Below are positions 5,794-7,844 of a DNA stretch of 7,844 nucleotides, in pieces. Location: the NCBI GenBank assembly GCA_019689775.1, contig JADGGV010000173.1, forward strand, positions 1-7,844, in the 5' to 3' direction. The translations under genes and the position numbers were made by a program. How positions within the stretch are numbered: position 1 is the stretch's first letter; each line of letters starts with the position of its first letter. The notes beneath the pieces are model-generated. The model ran no database searches, was not told the DNA's origin, and worked only from the letters and a program-made list of their open reading frames with translations. Source of the DNA: Gemmatimonadota bacterium (GTDB lineage: Bacteria; Gemmatimonadota; Gemmatimonadetes; Longimicrobiales; RSA9).

Positions 5794-6807
5794 ATGAGGC
5801 CACGCACCGCGCTCCTCGTCCTGGCCTGCTGCTGCGCGCCCGCGCTGGCGCCGGGCGCCGCCGCGCAGTCGCCGCCGGCCGGTCCGCTCGTCTACGTGAC
5901 GAACGAGCGCTCCTGCACGGTCAGCGCGATCGACGCGATCACGAACGAGGTCCGCGCCACGATCTCGCTCGGCGCCGAGCGGCCGCGCGGCATCCGCGTC
6001 AGCCCGGACGGCTCGCGCGTCTACGTCGCGCTGAGCGACACGAGCGATCTCGGCCGCACGGTCGAGACCGGCGCCGACGGGATCGCGGTCATCGACGTTG
6101 CCACGCAGAAGGTGATCGCGAAGTACCCGGCGGGCACGGACCCCGAGGCGTTCGCGGTCAGCCCCGACGGCACGCGGCTCTACGCGTCGAACGAGGATGC
6201 CGGCACCGCGTCGGTGATCGACCTGACGAGCGGCCGCGTGCTCTCGACGCTGACGGTCGGCATCGAGCCCGAGGGCGTGGCGATCAGCCCCGACGGCCGC
6301 TGGGTCTACGTCACCGCCGAGACGAGCAACACCGTCTCCGTCATCGACACGCGCACGAACCAGGTCGCGGCCAACCTTCTCGTGGACGTGCGGCCGCGGG
6401 GCGCGGCGTTCTCGCCCGACGGCACGCGCGCGTACGTGACCGCCGAGATCGGCGGCACGCTGACCGTCATCGACACCCGGACGCACCAGGTCGTGTCGGT
6501 GATCCAGCTCGAGAACGGCGAGGCCAGGCCGGTCGGCGTCGTGGTCTCGCCCGACGGCAAGCGCGTCTACACCGCGAACGGCTCGAAGGACAGCGTCTCC
6601 GTGCTGGATGCGGAAAGCGGTGCGCTGCTGGCGACGATCCCCGTCGGCAAGCGTCCCTGGGGGATCGCGATCACACCCGACGGCAGGAGGGTCTACACCG
6701 CGAACGGCCTCTCGAACGACGTCTCGGTGATCGACACCGCGACGAACCGCGTGATCGCCACCGTGGCGACGGGGCGCGGCCCGTGGGGCGTCGCGGTCAC
6801 GCCGTAG
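5794..6807 (+). CDS. YVTN-type seven-bladed beta-propeller protein, PQQ-catabolism associated
   Basis: A 337-residue exported protein made of seven repeats of about 40 residues, each with the pattern (V/A)Y(V/T)(T/A)N...VSVIDT.TN.V......G..P.G.A.SPDG.R, from residue 33 to the C-terminus. It matches the PQQ-dependent catabolism-associated beta-propeller family. The second blade is longer than the rest, with an insertion around DTSDLGRTVETGADG. The N-terminus is a signal sequence (1-25). Three successive cysteines (12-14) within it could make a lipobox (VLAC), but cleavage after AAA at about residue 25 is equally possible. It lies three bases after the preceding stop with a GAGGTGA ribosome site, so it belongs to the operon as its last gene. 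The family's biochemical role is not settled; a periplasmic scaffold, or a protein supporting cofactor or dehydrogenase function, is plausible. Confidence 0.85.
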   Translation: MRPRTALLVLACCCAPALAPGAAAQSPPAGPLVYVTNERSCTVSAIDAITNEVRATISLGAERPRGIRVSPDGSRVYVALSDTSDLGRTVETGADGIAVIDVATQKVIAKYPAGTDPEAFAVSPDGTRLYASNEDAGTASVIDLTSGRVLSTLTVGIEPEGVAISPDGRWVYVTAETSNTVSVIDTRTNQVAANLLVDVRPRGAAFSPDGTRAYVTAEIGGTLTVIDTRTHQVVSVIQLENGEARPVGVVVSPDGKRVYTANGSKDSVSVLDAESGALLATIPVGKRPWGIAITPDGRRVYTANGLSNDVSVIDTATNRVIATVATGRGPWGVAVTP

Positions 6808-6833
6808 CCGCGCGCCCCGGATCGCCCGCGCGG

Positions 6834-6855
6834 GCGCCGCGCGTCAGCGCGGCGC
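6834..6855. terminator. Hairpin between the convergent operon and protease genes
   Basis: GCGCCGCGC (6834-6842), a GTCA loop and GCGCGGCGC (6847-6855) form a perfect 9-bp stem that reads the same on both strands. It lies 26 bases after the propeller stop and overlaps the end of the protease gene, whose stop codon (6844-6846) is in the loop. There is no T-run, so it may be a bidirectional hairpin that acts with Rho or protects 3' ends rather than a classical intrinsic terminator. Confidence 0.45.
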
Positions 6856-7752
6856 GCCGTCCACGAGCGCGCCCTCGCGCCGACCGCCGCGCGGCGCGTG
6901 GACCAGCGTCGACGCCCAGAGCGCGTACGGCACGAGCAGGTGCTGCTTCGCCTGCCGCGCGTGCAGCAGCCCGATCAGGTAGAAGTCGACCGTCCGCTCC
7001 CCGCCTTTCCGCCCCTCCTCGATCAGGAAGACCGGGCTTCCACTCTGCCCCGGCTCGAGCGGCAGGTCCGTGCTGAAGTCGACGTGCGTCCGGCCGAGCC
7101 GGTGCACGTAGAACAGGCTCCCGAGCGTCCCCTCGGCGGTGAGCATCCGCTCGCCGCCCACCGGAAAGCCGCTCGTGATGACGTGCCCGCCCGGCGGAAC
7201 GCCGTGCTCGGGGTAGCCGATCACCCCCGGAAACACACTCAGCGCCCGCGGAACGTGCACCGTCTCGAGCAGCGCCATGTCGGCCAGCGGATCCCGCGCG
7301 ATCTCGACCAGCCGGATGTCGTCCGCCGGCTCGTCGTCCTCCCACGAATCCACCACGAACGACTCGTGCGGCACCGGCGCCGGCCGGTCCCGGTCCTTCA
7401 GCTCCGTCACGAACTTCCCGCTCAGGTTCAGGTACCGGCCCGGATCCGCGACGTGCGCGTTCGTCAGGATCAGGTACTCCCGGCGCCCGCCCTCCATCAC
7501 CGAGTCGATCACGACGCCGGTCCCCTGGATCGCCAGGGGCGAACGGATCGTCCCCATCAGCCCCGAAACCGGGTCGACCATCGCCAGCTCACGCTGGACC
7601 ACCGTGCGGATGCAAATCACGCTGGCGGCGACGGCCCGGTACCGCTCGCGTACGAGCCGATCCGGCACCGCCTCCTGCGCCGCCGCGAGACCGGCGGGAA
7701 AAAAGAAGGCCGCGACCGCGGCCCGGAACGGCCATGTGCCCGTACGTGTCAT
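6844..7752 (-). CDS. Secreted trypsin-like serine protease (HtrA-like, no PDZ)
   Basis: A 302-residue exported protease with a chymotrypsin-type catalytic domain. The triad is visible: His100 in ILTNAHVAD, Asp158 in RDPLADMALLE and Ser237 in EPGQSGSPVF, the equivalent of the GNSGGP motif of HtrA/DegP. Residues 1-25 are a signal peptide (FFFPAGLAAAQ), so it probably acts in the periplasm. The domain fills the protein to about residue 285, with no PDZ domain as in true DegP/DegS proteins; a basic, Gly-rich tail follows. A segment rich in Asp, Glu and Pro (about 119-145) looks like a surface insertion between the His and Asp motifs. GGAGGGG (7763-7769) lies about 10 bases upstream of the ATG. 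It is convergent to the methanol operon and need not be functionally linked; turnover of misfolded periplasmic proteins is a guess from the family. Confidence 0.85.
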   Translation of the reverse strand: MTRTGTWPFRAAVAAFFFPAGLAAAQEAVPDRLVRERYRAVAASVICIRTVVQRELAMVDPVSGLMGTIRSPLAIQGTGVVIDSVMEGGRREYLILTNAHVADPGRYLNLSGKFVTELKDRDRPAPVPHESFVVDSWEDDEPADDIRLVEIARDPLADMALLETVHVPRALSVFPGVIGYPEHGVPPGGHVITSGFPVGGERMLTAEGTLGSLFYVHRLGRTHVDFSTDLPLEPGQSGSPVFLIEEGRKGGERTVDFYLIGLLHARQAKQHLLVPYALWASTLVHAPRGGRREGALVDGAPR

Positions 7753-7784
7753 CTATCACCCACCCCTCCAACGACTTACCCCGA

Positions 7785-7825
7785 CCACACGGCGGCGCTG
7801 ACGCAACCGATGTGCCACACGGCGG
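7785..7825. repeat. 11-bp direct repeat upstream of the protease gene
   Basis: CCACACGGCGG occurs at 7785-7795 and again at 7815-7825, exactly 30 bases apart, about three turns of the helix. Both copies lie upstream of the protease start codon at 7752, where a promoter would be expected. I found no clear -35/-10 pair there. A pair of operator sites on the same helix face is possible, but two copies are too few to be sure. Confidence 0.4.
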
Positions 7826-7844
7826 AGCGGGGGAGGGGAGGAGC

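Noticed and set aside
4537..6486. 649-codon minus-strand open frame
   Set aside because: Arg/Ala-rich shadow with no motif, opposite the binding protein and propeller genes.
5794..6807. DNA repeat array or CRISPR
   Set aside because: The periodic similarity comes from about 40-residue protein blades of variable sequence, not from exact DNA repeats with spacers.
4518..7076. 852-codon plus-strand open frame across the last two operon genes
   Set aside because: The translation is almost all Arg, Ala, Gly and Pro, and it runs in a different frame over two recognisable genes. It is a GC-driven shadow.
1..7844. tRNA, rRNA or insertion sequence
   Set aside because: No cloverleaf arms, rRNA-like stretches, transposase motifs or terminal inverted repeats were seen.

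Overview
The window is a one-carbon oxidation locus from a high-GC Gram-negative bacterium. On the minus strand lies fae, encoding formaldehyde-activating enzyme. Divergent from it on the plus strand is a compact run of five genes: a lanthanide-type, PQQ-dependent methanol dehydrogenase (xoxF), its periplasmic binding-protein partner (xoxJ), its c-type cytochrome (xoxG), a Tat-exported ABC-type substrate-binding protein of the kind that accompanies PQQ alcohol dehydrogenases, and a seven-bladed YVTN beta-propeller protein. A convergent minus-strand gene for a secreted trypsin-like serine protease closes the window.

Layout: 1-65 is an extreme G/C tract past the end of fae. 66-593 is fae (-). 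594-1264 is a 671-base divergent intergenic region with two opposed TTGACA promoters, a 17-bp dyad between them, an intrinsic-terminator hairpin inside the fae leader, and a long, foldable xoxF leader. 1265-6807 is the plus-strand operon, with gaps of 70 and 38 bases, a one-base overlap and a 3-base gap. 6808-6843 is a short convergent spacer whose hairpin includes the protease stop codon. 6844-7752 is the protease (-). 7753-7844 is its upstream region, with an 11-bp direct repeat.

How the genes fit together: XoxF oxidises methanol in the periplasm and passes electrons to the XoxG cytochrome, with XoxJ thought to assist XoxF. The formaldehyde produced can be condensed with tetrahydromethanopterin by Fae in the cytoplasm. 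XoxF carries all four expected lanthanide-site residues, including the extra Asp that separates Xox from calcium-type MxaF, and no small-subunit (mxaI) gene is present. The two last operon genes belong to families repeatedly found next to PQQ alcohol dehydrogenases, but their roles are not settled.

Taxon: GC content, the pairing of Xox with a tetrahydromethanopterin enzyme, and the gene style would suit Methylomirabilota/Rokubacteria, but Gemmatimonadota, Acidobacteriota or Proteobacteria cannot be excluded from the sequence alone. The protein-coding content is recognisable. The least explained part is the regulatory DNA between fae and xoxF, which holds a possible transcription attenuator in front of fae and a possible structured RNA in front of xoxF. 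Both are structural proposals made by eye, without comparative support.
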